This document shows, one piece after another, positions 1 through 9,698 of a stretch of DNA of 64,000 bases (its first letter is position 1; every line of letters starts with the position of its first letter). Below the pieces are notes generated by a model, which saw nothing but the letters and a program-made list of their open reading frames with translations, had not been told where the DNA came from and did not search any database. A program made the translations under genes and the position numbers. This DNA comes from Pedobacter sp. W3I1 (GTDB taxonomy: Bacteria; Bacteroidota; Bacteroidia; Sphingobacteriales; Sphingobacteriaceae), in the NCBI RefSeq assembly GCF_030816015.1, contig NZ_JAUSXN010000001.1, forward strand, positions 2,046,001-2,110,000. Reading direction: 5' to 3'.

Positions 1-1471
1 CCAATGCACTTTGCCAGTTGTTTCGGTCGCTTCCGATTATACTATTGTCTGCATGTACTGCATATTCGCCAACAAAAACCTTCGATCCGTTTCTTGGATA
101 GTTATCGTAACGACCGGCATTTTTCAAAAACCAGTCTGCAGGGCGGTAGTAGTGTTCATCAATAAAATCAGCATTGTTGTTTCTTAAAGTGGTATTCAAT
201 AAGTCAAAGCGATCGCCATCCGGACCGGTGCCAGAGCTGTAGATCAGTTTAAAACCTGGATATTTGGCTTTTATTGCTTTGGTGAAAATCGCTAACCTTT
301 CCAGATACTGTGGGCCCCAGTTTTCGTTTCCAACACCCATCATTTTTAGGTTAAAAGGTTTTGGATGACCTAAATCGGCCCGCATTTTTCCCCATTTGGT
401 ATTTACATCGCCGTTGGCAAATTCGATCAGATCCAATGCATCCTGTACGTAAGGATCAAGCTCATCAAGGGCCGCCACTTCGGCCGAATTATACTGGCAG
501 GCCATGCCGCAGTTCAAAATCGGGAGTGCATCCGAACCGATATCTTCTGCCAGTTGGAAATATTCGAAAAAGCCCAGGCCAAAGCTCTGGTAATAATCAG
601 GTGCCGGGCGATGGGCAAATTCAATATTCCAGCGGTTCATTAACAGTTGTCTGTTTTCAATCGGGCCAATGGTTTTTTTCCATTGATAACGGTTGGCCAG
701 ATCAGTGCCTTCTACAATACAGCCACCAGGGAAGCGGATAAATCCTGGTTTCATATCGGCCAGTAACTGTACCATGTCGGCTCTTAATCCCTGCGGACGG
801 TTTTTCCAGGTGTCGCCAGGGAAAAGCGAAATCATATCCAGATCGATGTTTCCATTGCCCTGAAACAAAATAGAAAATTTGGCTTTTGCATCGGTTTCAG
901 TAGCGGTAAAACTTGCCGACTGCTTTTTCCAATCGCTACCTGTTTGCTCGGGGGCTAAACTTCCTTGTCCGATGATTTTATTATTCGAATCTTTTAGTAA
1001 CAGCACGAGTTTAACGCCTGGCTTTGCTTGACGGTACATCACAGAAAAATCGTAACGCAGACCTTTTTTTACACCCATGCCTTTAAAGCCCTCGTTTACG
1101 AGCTCAAAATCGTCAGTTTGTTTTTTTACCTGTAAATACCTGGGATTGGTGGTGTTAACTTCTTTGCGGTTTACCACCAATATTTCTCCTTCCTGTGGTT
1201 TTGGTTGGAAAGTCCAGCCCATTAGCGGTTTTGTAAATTCAAAGGAGCGGTTTTTAATCAGTTCGGCATAAATGCCGCCGTCGGCACCAAAGTTGATGTC
1301 TTCAAAAAAAACACCCCACATATTAGGTTGCACCTTGGCGATAGAATGGTCTGTTTTAACTTTAATCACTTTTGCAGTTTGTGCCTGCACTCCTGGGATA
1401 TAGCCAATTCCGATAACAGCATACATTATGCATGCCGAAAACACACTTTTTACAGGGTTATTTAATTTCAT
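1..1471 (-). CDS. GH51 alpha-L-arabinofuranosidase (partial, C-terminus beyond window)
   Basis: Predicted secreted exo-enzyme removing terminal alpha-L-arabinofuranose from pectic arabinan or arabinogalactan side chains. I translated it from the complement; it is open from the ATG at 1471 to the window edge, about 490 codons. A Sec signal peptide ends near GVQAQ. A carbohydrate-binding-like segment follows (about residues 80-190), then the (beta/alpha)8 barrel. The motif MGVGNENWG (about residue 382) holds the family acid/base Glu, and VFVGEYAV (about residue 468) holds the nucleophile, so both catalytic residues lie in the window. It is divergent from the PUL genes starting at 1937, with a 465-bp gap between. 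The family call is firm; substrate specificity is inferred from context. Confidence 0.9.
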   Translation of the reverse strand, partial: MKLNNPVKSVFSACIMYAVIGIGYIPGVQAQTAKVIKVKTDHSIAKVQPNMWGVFFEDINFGADGGIYAELIKNRSFEFTKPLMGWTFQPKPQEGEILVVNRKEVNTTNPRYLQVKKQTDDFELVNEGFKGMGVKKGLRYDFSVMYRQAKPGVKLVLLLKDSNNKIIGQGSLAPEQTGSDWKKQSASFTATETDAKAKFSILFQGNGNIDLDMISLFPGDTWKNRPQGLRADMVQLLADMKPGFIRFPGGCIVEGTDLANRYQWKKTIGPIENRQLLMNRWNIEFAHRPAPDYYQSFGLGFFEYFQLAEDIGSDALPILNCGMACQYNSAEVAALDELDPYVQDALDLIEFANGDVNTKWGKMRADLGHPKPFNLKMMGVGNENWGPQYLERLAIFTKAIKAKYPGFKLIYSSGTGPDGDRFDLLNTTLRNNNADFIDEHYYRPADWFLKNAGRYDNYPRNGSKVFVGEYAVHADNSIIGSDRNNWQSAL

Positions 1472-1731
1472 ACGGTTTAATATTTGGAAGATCTAATGGT
1501 AAAAGTAAAATATTTAAAATAATAAACGTCATAAGAACATTTATTTTTTTCTCCATCAACGATTTTGTTTATAAATTCTACAATCTTAGCATCGGAAGAA
1601 ACGATGTGAATACCCGCAATTAGAAATGAGGTACTAAAAGGGTTTACTAAAGTAACTTTTTACTTGATGTTTAAAATTTATTTTGCCGGAACCTTTAAAA
1701 TCTTTCTTGTAATATATTGTCATAGTGAAAA

Positions 1732-1778
1732 AGCAGGATACTACAGGATGCGCCTTAAAAATATACTATTTACATTCG
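1732..1778 (+). promoter_or_regulatory. Candidate PUL promoter 1: CAGGAT direct repeat plus -7-like element
   Basis: CAGGAT at 1734-1739 and again at 1744-1749 (10-bp period), then exactly 21 nt, then TACATTCG at 1771-1778, which is one base from the Bacteroidota -7 consensus TAnnTTTG. No TTTG stands at the -33 position. The same layout recurs at 10503, 31380 (minus) and 37849 (minus), each time pointing into a PUL gene. It would drive the MG2-PL11-GH2 unit. The function as an activator-dependent promoter is inferred. Confidence 0.55.
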
Positions 1779-1840
1779 ACATGAATCATTTAATAGTCGC
1801 TACCCGGCAGCTGTTAAAATTCACTAACCAATAACACACA

Positions 1841-1927
1841 ATGAGCCTTCGTTTCTTCCATATTCTGGTATTAACTATGTTTTTTTATACGGCTTTTGTG
1901 TGCAAAATAGCTGTTTCTTCTAATTGA
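1841..1927 (+). CDS. Possible 28-aa hydrophobic leader ORF
   Basis: A short ATG ORF lies in the leader of the MG2 gene and ends 9 bp before its ATG. It encodes a mostly hydrophobic peptide with one membrane-spanning-length segment (residues 5-22) and one Cys. It lies downstream of the predicted start of transcription, so it would be on the mRNA. It could be a leader peptide or chance. I recognise no family. Confidence 0.2.
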   Translation: MSLRFFHILVLTMFFYTAFVCKIAVSSN

Positions 1928-1936
1928 CAAATTAAT

Positions 1937-4339
1937 ATGAATCTCAAAAAATACATTTTGCTTAGCCTCTTAAGTGCACTAACACTTTGTTGTTTGGCGC
2001 AGCAAAAAGCTGCAGATAAACAATCGGTTAAACTCTTTTTTGAGAAATCATATCTACAGGTTGATCGCAGTTACTACAGTACTGGTGAGGATGTTTGGTT
2101 TAGTGCCTATCTGGTAAATGGAAAAAGCAGCAGTTTAACCGCTACCAGCAATAATTTATATGTGGAGCTGCTTTCACCAAAATCAGAAGTGTTGGAACGG
2201 AAAATGATCAGGTTGGATGGCGGGCTAGGAAAAGGAGATTTTAAACTGAAAGATTCTATTCCTTCAGGCTGGTATGGCATTAGAGCTTACACCAATTGGA
2301 TGCGGAATTTTGGCGATGATTTTGTTTTTCAAAAACGGATTCACATTAGCAATAACATTATCGAGAATGCGTCTTATTTTACACGTAATCCGGTCAAAAA
2401 AACCGATGTTTCCAATTCGAAAAAATCAATAGCCTTTTTCCCTGAGGGCGGCTCGTTGGTTGAAGGATTAACCAGTATTGTAGCCTTTAAAACCAATGAT
2501 GACGTTGGAAATGGGATCAAGGCCACAGGAAGTGTAATCTCATCAAAAGGAGATACCGTAACGACTTTTCAAAGTACTGATGCCGGGATGGGCATTTTTG
2601 CTTTTACGCCAAAAGCCGATGAGCAATATAAAGTCGAAGGATTTTACGGCCAAGAAAAATTTTCGTCAAAAATGCCTCCAATTCTTAAAAAAGGGCTTTC
2701 GCTGCACATTACCATTGATTCTTTAAATATAAAAGCAAACATTAGTGCAAACGAATTAATGTTCAGTGAATTGAAGGATAAAAGCATTTCGCTTGTCATT
2801 AAACATGCTGGCGATCATATTTATTCCGGATCGATCAAATTAGGTAAAGCTACAGTATCGGTATCTATTCCAACGAAAGGTTTTCCTGGGGGTGTTTCAA
2901 TCATTACCTTATTAGATGATCAGAACAGGCCAAATTGTGAACGACTTATTTTTATCCAGGATGAAAATAAAGTCAATTTCTCGCTTAGCCCAGGCAAAAC
3001 CGCTTATAAACCGAGAGAGAAAGTAGTTATTAAGGTAAAAGCAACCAATTTTCTTGGTCAGCCAGTTAAAACGGCGTTTTCTTTAGCTGCGGTTGACGGG
3101 CTTATTCCTGATGATGGAAATGATATTGTTTCGTATTTGATGCTTCAATCGGAAGTAAAAGGAGATATTAAAAACGCTGCACAATATTTTGATGTTAAAA
3201 ATCCATCCCGTTTAAAACAACTCGACTTATTGTTGCTTACCCAGGGCTGGAGAGATTATATCTGGAGAAAACTGGCCGATTCGGCAATTAAAATAAGTTA
3301 TTTGCCTGAGCCTGGCATTACGATAAAAGGATTGGTAAGAGAGAAACTGGCCGATAAACCCCTACCCAATATGAATATTACCTTGTTTGGAACCAATTTT
3401 ACTGGTAATAAGATCTTTACTACGAAAACCGATCAGAACGGGCGTTATTTCCTGGATGGGCTCAGTTGGTATAGCAATCAAACCGTAAAAATTTCATCAA
3501 AAGATGACAAGGGAAAAAAAGGTGGCTGGTTGCAGATCGATACGTTGATTAAACCTTTAAATTTAGCACCGTTAAAAACGATCTCATCTGGAATTTCGAA
3601 CACCTTAAACGTAGAAATTGGAAAGCGTATGGATTATAACCGCACTTACAAGTTTGGCGATTCGATCAGTTTAAACGATGTTGAAATTAAGGCCGCTCAG
3701 AATAACAAGGTTACGTTGTTTCAGGATGTTCTTACCTCATTTGGTTATCCGGAAGAGGTTTTCAACATTACAGCAGCCGATTATTCGTATAAAGGATTGG
3801 AGCATTTTCTGCTGACAAAGGCTAAAGGAAGTTATCCGGCAGAAGAAAACGATACGCTTGGCAATGAAGGGGTTACTTTTATTGCCAATGGAAAAAAAGT
3901 CAGGCCGGTGATTAAAGTAAACAACAGGCAAGAACTCTTTACCGAACGCTTAGATTACTACAGTTTAACCATGGATCAGATTAATCAGGTTAAAATCCAG
4001 CATTTATTAAATAGTACCGGAAAAGATGTGTACCTGATTAGCCTTAATTTGAAAGATGAGGCTTTGCGTGGACCAAATTTAGACTTGCTGAACCTCAATT
4101 TAAACGGTTATTATGCCGCAAGAACTTTTTATTCACCAAATTACAGCAGTCCGGCAACACCAAATAAAGATTTGCGTACCACTGTTTTCTGGGCACCAGC
4201 TGTAAAAACTAACGAAAATGGCGAAGCAACTATTACTTATTTCAATGGAGATAACAAGGCAGATATTTTGATCAAAGCCGATGGAATTACCGATAAGGGG
4301 GTGGCTGTATCGGCGAAAACAGTCTATAAAGTTCAATAA
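1937..4339 (+). CDS. MG2-domain large exported protein with plug-like C-terminus
   Basis: Exported 800-aa protein of unknown role. A signal peptide ends about residue 22 (LAQQK). Residues about 30-130 (FEKSYLQVDRSYYSTGEDVW) look like an alpha-2-macroglobulin MG2 domain. A second beta-sandwich follows at about 165-250 and a carboxypeptidase-regulatory-like domain at about 455-530. The C-terminal part (about 590-800) has the fold pattern of a TonB receptor plug but no beta-barrel after it. Bacteroidota genomes carry many such proteins, usually as 'hypothetical'. It is the first gene of the PUL plus-strand unit, 17 bp before the PL11 lyase, so it is probably co-expressed with pectin enzymes. A scaffold or surface-binding role is a guess. 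Confidence 0.75.
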   Translation: MNLKKYILLSLLSALTLCCLAQQKAADKQSVKLFFEKSYLQVDRSYYSTGEDVWFSAYLVNGKSSSLTATSNNLYVELLSPKSEVLERKMIRLDGGLGKGDFKLKDSIPSGWYGIRAYTNWMRNFGDDFVFQKRIHISNNIIENASYFTRNPVKKTDVSNSKKSIAFFPEGGSLVEGLTSIVAFKTNDDVGNGIKATGSVISSKGDTVTTFQSTDAGMGIFAFTPKADEQYKVEGFYGQEKFSSKMPPILKKGLSLHITIDSLNIKANISANELMFSELKDKSISLVIKHAGDHIYSGSIKLGKATVSVSIPTKGFPGGVSIITLLDDQNRPNCERLIFIQDENKVNFSLSPGKTAYKPREKVVIKVKATNFLGQPVKTAFSLAAVDGLIPDDGNDIVSYLMLQSEVKGDIKNAAQYFDVKNPSRLKQLDLLLLTQGWRDYIWRKLADSAIKISYLPEPGITIKGLVREKLADKPLPNMNITLFGTNFTGNKIFTTKTDQNGRYFLDGLSWYSNQTVKISSKDDKGKKGGWLQIDTLIKPLNLAPLKTISSGISNTLNVEIGKRMDYNRTYKFGDSISLNDVEIKAAQNNKVTLFQDVLTSFGYPEEVFNITAADYSYKGLEHFLLTKAKGSYPAEENDTLGNEGVTFIANGKKVRPVIKVNNRQELFTERLDYYSLTMDQINQVKIQHLLNSTGKDVYLISLNLKDEALRGPNLDLLNLNLNGYYAARTFYSPNYSSPATPNKDLRTTVFWAPAVKTNENGEATITYFNGDNKADILIKADGITDKGVAVSAKTVYKVQ

Positions 4340-4356
4340 CCTTCAGATAAGCTATT

Positions 4357-6199
4357 ATGATCAAAGCCATTATAATTTTCAGTTTCAGCTTATGCTTTGC
4401 TACTCAGCTTTTTGCTCAGCGCCAAATGGAAAAACTGGATCGCGGTGTAATTGCCGTACGGCAAAATAACGATTCTGTTTATGTGGGCTGGCGGATGTTG
4501 GGTACCGATGCCGATGATATGGCTTTTAACCTGTATCGCAAAACCGGAAATAACGCTGCAATTAAACTCAATCATGGTCCTATTACTAAGGGCACCAATT
4601 TTGTAGATGTAGGGGCTAAATTCGATCTTCCGAACAGTTATTTTGTTAAGCCCATTTTAAAAGGTCATGAGCTTGAAGCCAGTAAATCTTTTACATTGGT
4701 CGTCAAGTCGCCGGTTCAGCAATATTTAACTATTCCTTTAAAAACACCTGTGGGTTATTCACCTAACGATGCTTCGGTAGGCGATTTGGACGGAGATGGT
4801 GAATATGAAATTATATTGCACCAAACAGGGCGGGCACGTGATAATTCATCAAACGGTATTACCGATCCGCCGATTTTTCAGGCCTATAAATTAGACGGGA
4901 CTTTTTTGTGGGAGATTAATTTGGGCAAAAACATCCGCGAAGGAGCCCATTACACCCAATTTATGGTGTATGATCTGGATGGTGATGGCATTGCCGAAAT
5001 GGTATGTAAAACTGCCGATGGAACAGTAGATGGCAAAGGAAAAGTAATTGGCGATGCGAATAAAGATTGGCGCAACCCGAACGGTAAAATATTGGATGGT
5101 CCTGAATTTTTAACCGTATTTAGCGGTAAAACCGGAGCAGCTTTAGCCACAACAGATTATATTCCTGCCCGTGGCGATATTGGTGCCTGGGGTGGAAGAG
5201 GCGGTAATGGAAAAAATGACAATACGGGTAATCGTGTCGATCGGTTTAATGCTTGTGTGGCCTATTTGGATGGCATCCACCCAAGTGTAGTGATGTGCAG
5301 AGGCTACTACGGCAGGACGGTATTGGCGGCCTGGGACTGGCGTAATGGTAAACTAACTTCACGATGGGTATTTGATACTAAAGATGGTAAAAACTCATTT
5401 TCTGGGCAAGGGAATCACAATCTTACGGTTGCAGATGTAGACGGCGATGGGAAAGATGAAATTATTTATGGTTCGATGTGTGTGGATGATAACGGAAAAG
5501 GATTATACACCACAGGTTTAAGACATGGCGATGCCATTCATGTTTCAGATCTTGATCCTGAACGCCCCGGTTTAGAAGTTTTTGGCGTACATGAAATAGA
5601 AGAAGGTACAAAAGGTCCTGGTGCAGCAGTTTATGATGCCAAAACTGGCGAAATATTATGGAAAGGATCGCAAGATGAGGATGTGGGTAGAGGAGTGGCT
5701 GATAATATCGATAATACCCATTTTGGCGCACAGATGTGGTGGTCGGGATCAAATGGATTATATGATATTAAAGGCAATAGACTTGGAATTCAGCCACGAT
5801 CAACTAATTTTTTAATCTATTGGGATGGCGATTTATCAAGGGAACTTTTGAATGGTAATCATATCGATAAGTACAATGGCGGGCGGCTTTTTACAGCTGA
5901 TGGAGCTGTTTCTAACAATGGTACCAAATCTACCCCAGCTTTAAGTGCCGATATTTTTGGCGATTGGCGCGAAGAATTGATTTTAAGGACTGAGGGATAA
6001 TCAAAGTTTAAGGATTTATACGACCACCATCCCGACTGAATATCGCAACTATACTTTAATGCACGACCCACAGTACCGTTTAAGCATTGCCTGGCAAAAC
6101 GATGGTTATAACCAGCCACCTCATACAGGTTTCTATTTCGGTTTTGGAATGAAAAAAGCACCAAAGCCACATATTACTTTGGTAGAACCTAAGCAATAA
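4357..6199 (+). pseudogene. PL11 rhamnogalacturonan endolyase, split by a +1 frameshift
   Basis: Rhamnogalacturonan lyase that cuts the RG-I backbone by beta-elimination, leaving an unsaturated galacturonyl end for GH105. A signal peptide ends at LFAQ. The eight-bladed propeller has calcium-binding DxDxDG motifs near residues 143, 206 and 362 (GDLDGDGE, YDLDGDGI, ADVDGDGK). The first frame stops at 6000 after GDWREELILRTEG. The true C-terminus continues in another frame (SLRIYTTTIPTEYRNY to VEPKQ) to a stop at 6197-6199. Removing one G from GGG 5994-5996 restores TEDNQSLRIYT and gives 613 aa, the usual family length. The break is therefore probably a sequencing error, or else a very recent mutation. 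The gene starts 17 bp after the MG2 gene and ends 21 bp before the GH2 gene. Confidence 0.92.
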
Positions 6200-6220
6200 T
6201 ACAAATCCGATAAACATATC

Positions 6221-8560
6221 ATGAAATACAACAGATTATATATTCTCCTTTTTATCTTTTTGTTTAGCTGCCCCATCGCATTTGCACAGGCTGTAAAAGA
6301 GCAGGTAAGGATAATAACATCTTTCGATCAGGGCTGGAGTTTTAATCAAAGCGATGTTCAGGGTGCCGAAAAATCTGATTTTGATCAAACCAAATGGCGG
6401 AAATTGAATGTTCCGCACGATTGGAGCATCGAGGGGACTTATGATAAAGCCAATTTAACCGCCCGTGGTGGTGGTTACTTACCTTCAGGCATTGGTTGGT
6501 ACCGTAAAAACTTCAATCTTGATGATAGTTTTGCAAAAAAGAAAGTAACAATTGAATTTGACGGCGTAATGGCCAATAGCGAGATCTGGATTAATGGCTT
6601 TTATTTGGGCAAACGTCCTTACGGTTATATCAGCTTTAGTTATGATTTGAGCAAACACTTAAATTTTGGCAAAGGCAAAACAAATGTAATTGCAGTAAAG
6701 GCTGATAATACAGTACAGCCTGCTTCGCGCTATTATACCGGTGCCGGAATTTACAGGCATGTGCGTTTAGTGGCAACAGATGCCGTTCATATTGCAGATT
6801 GGGGTGTTTACATCTCCACGCCCAATGCAACCGCTCAAAAGGCTACAGTCAAAGTAAAAACAGATCTTATAAACGAATCAGACCAAAGCACTCAGGTTAT
6901 TGTAGAAACAGCGGTTTTAGATCCTGACGGAAAAATCGTTAAAACTGTCCAAAACAAACAAACGATTTCGGCTGGAAAAAATATTAATGTAGAACAGGAT
7001 ATTGTAGTGACCAATCCAAAACTTTGGAATCTGGAAAGTCCATTTTTGTATAAAACCTTAACCAGGATAACTGTAAATGGAAAAGTTATCGATGATCAAT
7101 TGAATACCTTTGGCATCAGGGCTTTTAAGTTTGATGCCGCAACAGGTTTTTGGTTAAATGGCAAAAACTTTAAGTTAAAAGGGGCTTGCCTGCATCATGA
7201 TGGTGGCGCGGTTGGTGCAGCAGTTCCATTAAGCGTGTGGAAATTCCGTTTAGAACGCTTGAAAGAAGTAGGGGTAAACGCCATCAGAACTGCTCATAAT
7301 CCAGTTGCTCCGGAGTTTTTGGATTTGTGCGACCAGACAGGTTTTTTAGTGATGGATGAAACCTTTGATACCTGGAATTCGCCAAAAAATAATGGAGAAA
7401 AGGGCTACAACAGGTTTTTTACCGAATGGTGGGAACGCGATACCCGCGATATGGTCATGCGTGATCGTAACCACCCTTCCATCGTCATTTATAGTGTTGG
7501 AAATGAAATTCACGACGATTTAAACAGTCCAGAAGGGTTCAAAAAATATAAAGATCAGCAAGATTTGATTCATCAGCTCGATCCTAGCCGTCCGGTAACC
7601 ATGGCACTTTTCCGTCCGGCCAATTCGAAGGTTTATACCAATGGATTTGCCGAAACTATGGATGTTGTTGGACAGAATTACCGCGAAAACGAATTGGTAG
7701 CCCTGCACAATCAAAAACCGAATTTAAAAGTAATCGGCACCGAAAATACACATGTAATTCAGCAATATTTGGCACTTCGCGATAATCCTTTTATGGCAGG
7801 CCAGTTTCTTTGGACAGGTTTTGATTATCTTGGTGAAGCAGATTGGCCACAAATTACCAACGGTCAGGGACTGTTTGATAGGATTGGCAGTTGGAAACAG
7901 CAAAGTTTGCAGCGCCAGAGTTGGTGGTCGGATAAACCTGTTGTACACATCGTGCGTAAAGAAGATAATGCTGGCGCAGGTGCCTGGATCAACAATTGGA
8001 CACCTACCGATTTTGATACCTACGATGATGCAAAGGTTGCCGTTTATAGCAATTGCGAAGAAGTTGAACTTTTTTTAAATGGTAAATCGCTGGGCAGCAA
8101 ACCTAAACCAACTGATGATTCTCCACGTTTATGGGATGTAACTTTCGAAAAGGGTAGTATTAAAGCGGTTGGTAAAAATAAAGGTAAAGTAGTTTCATCA
8201 GAAGAACTTAAAACCGCAGGTGCGCCAGCTAAAATTGTATTATCGGTTGATAAAAACAAAATCAGTAACAGTTGGGATGACGTGGCTTTTGTAACTGCAA
8301 AAATTTACGATGTAAATGGAAATATCTGTCCAAATGCTGATCAGTTGATCAGGTTTACCATTTCGGGCAGTGGAATTATCGACGTTGTTGATAATGGGAA
8401 TATAACCAGTCACGAAATGTATAAAGCTACACAGCGGCATGCCTACCAAGGTGTTTGTATGGCCTTTATTAAGGGTAATGCAGTTGGAACCATTGAAGTT
8501 AAAGCTGTCGCGGATGGGCTTGATGGTGCAGCTGTAAAATTAGAAGTGATTAATAAATAA
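6221..8560 (+). CDS. GH2 beta-galactosidase-like glycoside hydrolase
   Basis: Secreted 779-aa GH2 enzyme, predicted to remove beta-linked galactose (or a related sugar) from RG-I side chains. The signal peptide ends at AFAQA. Domain order: sugar-binding jelly roll (about 30-190, with WYRKNF), Ig-like domain (about 195-305), TIM barrel (about 310-600) and C-terminal DUF4982/Ig domains. The acid/base Glu is in SVGNEIHDD (about 429) and the nucleophile in IGTENTHV (about 507). LWTGFDYLGE is typical of the beta-galactosidase branch. It is the third gene of the MG2-PL11-GH2 unit. The exact linkage cannot be read from sequence. Confidence 0.9.
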   Translation: MKYNRLYILLFIFLFSCPIAFAQAVKEQVRIITSFDQGWSFNQSDVQGAEKSDFDQTKWRKLNVPHDWSIEGTYDKANLTARGGGYLPSGIGWYRKNFNLDDSFAKKKVTIEFDGVMANSEIWINGFYLGKRPYGYISFSYDLSKHLNFGKGKTNVIAVKADNTVQPASRYYTGAGIYRHVRLVATDAVHIADWGVYISTPNATAQKATVKVKTDLINESDQSTQVIVETAVLDPDGKIVKTVQNKQTISAGKNINVEQDIVVTNPKLWNLESPFLYKTLTRITVNGKVIDDQLNTFGIRAFKFDAATGFWLNGKNFKLKGACLHHDGGAVGAAVPLSVWKFRLERLKEVGVNAIRTAHNPVAPEFLDLCDQTGFLVMDETFDTWNSPKNNGEKGYNRFFTEWWERDTRDMVMRDRNHPSIVIYSVGNEIHDDLNSPEGFKKYKDQQDLIHQLDPSRPVTMALFRPANSKVYTNGFAETMDVVGQNYRENELVALHNQKPNLKVIGTENTHVIQQYLALRDNPFMAGQFLWTGFDYLGEADWPQITNGQGLFDRIGSWKQQSLQRQSWWSDKPVVHIVRKEDNAGAGAWINNWTPTDFDTYDDAKVAVYSNCEEVELFLNGKSLGSKPKPTDDSPRLWDVTFEKGSIKAVGKNKGKVVSSEELKTAGAPAKIVLSVDKNKISNSWDDVAFVTAKIYDVNGNICPNADQLIRFTISGSGIIDVVDNGNITSHEMYKATQRHAYQGVCMAFIKGNAVGTIEVKAVADGLDGAAVKLEVINK

Positions 8561-8595
8561 CGTTGGTTTTCGAGACTGTGTAATAAATATAGATT

Positions 8596-8669
8596 TGTCA
8601 TCCTGAGCCTGTCGAAGGACTTTTTTAAGTATGCTTTAAGTTATTTCGATAAGCTCAACATGGCAGTTC
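8596..8669. repeat. Dispersed intergenic repeat, TGTCATCCTGAGC type
   Basis: This begins TGTCATCCTGAGCCTGTCG and ends in a partly complementary GCTCAACATGGCA, so it can fold as an imperfect hairpin. A second copy with the same left end is at 41991-42082. It lies between the GH2 stop and the first CE12 gene and may end transcription there. Confidence 0.7.
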
Positions 8670-8748
8670 CTGAAGAGAAATTGCCAAAGGATGCAGGATA
8701 ACAATAAATAACATTTATAAAATAATCAACATTGATAATAATAATAAA

Positions 8749-9516
8749 ATGAAGCTTAAACCCATAAAACTACTTGCAGCAATAGCCATCATCTTTTTGG
8801 CCTCGGCATTTATAAAAGGCGACAAACCCACATTACATACCATTGGCGATTCTACCGTTCGTAATTCGAACAAAGAAACCTGGGGCTGGGGAACACCGAT
8901 TGCTTCACTGTTTGATACCACAAAAATCCATGTAGAAAATAATGCCATGGCGGGAAGAAGCACCCGTACTTTTTTGTCAGAGGGCAGATGGGATAAGGTT
9001 TTAGAAACATTAAAACCAGGCGATTTCGTTACCATGCAGTTTGGGCATAACGACGGAAGTGCCCCTGATACCACAAAAGCTGGCAGAAGAGGTGTATTAA
9101 AAGGAACCGGTGAAGAAACCAAAGTATTAACCTGGCCAGATGGAAGGGTAGAAACTGTACATACTTACGGCTGGTATATCCGCAAATTTGTGCGTGAAAC
9201 CAAAGCAAAAGGAGCCACACCAATTGTACTTTCGATGATTCCCAGGAACATTTTTAAAGATGGTAAAGTGGTACGCGCCAATAACGATTTCGGGAAATGG
9301 GCCGCTGATGTAGCCAAAGAAGAAAATGCTTATTTCGTCGACCTGAACAAAATTACAGCCGATAAATATGATGCGCTTGGCCCCGATAAAGTAAAACTCT
9401 ATTTCCCCGGTGACCATACCCATACCAATCTGGAAGGCGCAAAAGTAAACGCCGCATCTGTTGTAGAGGGGATTAAAGAATTAAAAGACTGTAATTTGAA
9501 GAAGTATCTGCTTTAA
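8749..9516 (+). CDS. CE12 rhamnogalacturonan acetylesterase (SGNH hydrolase), copy 1
   Basis: Deacetylates galacturonate residues of rhamnogalacturonan so that lyase and hydrolases can act. 255 aa with a Sec signal peptide (hydrophobic stretch at about 8-21, no lipobox). SGNH blocks are visible: IGDST (nucleophile Ser, about 33), GRSTRT (block II), FGHND (about 101) and the Asp/His pair in GDHTHTN (about 222). The conserved HTYGWYIRKF stretch is typical of CE12. It is a paralogue of the gene at 9699, from which it is separated by a palindromic repeat. It lies 188 bp after the GH2 gene, so it may have its own promoter. Confidence 0.9.
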   Translation: MKLKPIKLLAAIAIIFLASAFIKGDKPTLHTIGDSTVRNSNKETWGWGTPIASLFDTTKIHVENNAMAGRSTRTFLSEGRWDKVLETLKPGDFVTMQFGHNDGSAPDTTKAGRRGVLKGTGEETKVLTWPDGRVETVHTYGWYIRKFVRETKAKGATPIVLSMIPRNIFKDGKVVRANNDFGKWAADVAKEENAYFVDLNKITADKYDALGPDKVKLYFPGDHTHTNLEGAKVNAASVVEGIKELKDCNLKKYLL

Positions 9517-9542
9517 TAAAGGAGAAAGATTAAAGCCAAAAG

Positions 9543-9643
9543 GCAATGACCGAAAAATGCGTCCTCTCGACTGTAGCATAGCGGAATGGAGAGATCTATC
9601 TAGATAGATTTCTCGACTTCGTTGCACTCCGCTCGAAATGACG
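9543..9643. repeat. Palindromic intergenic element (CGTC-TCGAC family), copy 1
   Basis: A roughly 100-bp element between the two CE12 genes. The left arm carries GTCCTCTCGACTG and the right arm CGCTCGAAATGACG, with GGAGAGATCT in the centre; it can form a long hairpin. Related copies are at 24925, 48703 and 52858, and a half copy is at 27041. It could act as a terminator or be a MITE or REP-like element. Confidence 0.7.
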
Positions 9644-9698
9644 ATTCCAAAATAATCTGTTTAATCAAACCGCTTACGGTAAATTTAATAAACTAAGC

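Larger units (their letters stand above)
1472..1936. other. Divergent intergenic region, GH51 / MG2 gene
   Basis: AT-rich gap of 465 bp between divergent genes. It holds the CAGGAT direct repeat (1732-1749), a -7-like element (1771-1778) and a 28-codon ORF (1841-1927). I see no RNA gene. Confidence 0.6.

Noticed and set aside
361..741. 126-codon plus-strand ORF
   Set aside because: It is antisense to the GH51 gene, which carries clear GH51 catalytic motifs.
5980..6010. Programmed ribosomal frameshift in PL11, GH105, GH39 or Crp/Fnr
   Set aside because: No common slippery heptamer or downstream structure, four unrelated genes, and a simple one-base run change explains each.
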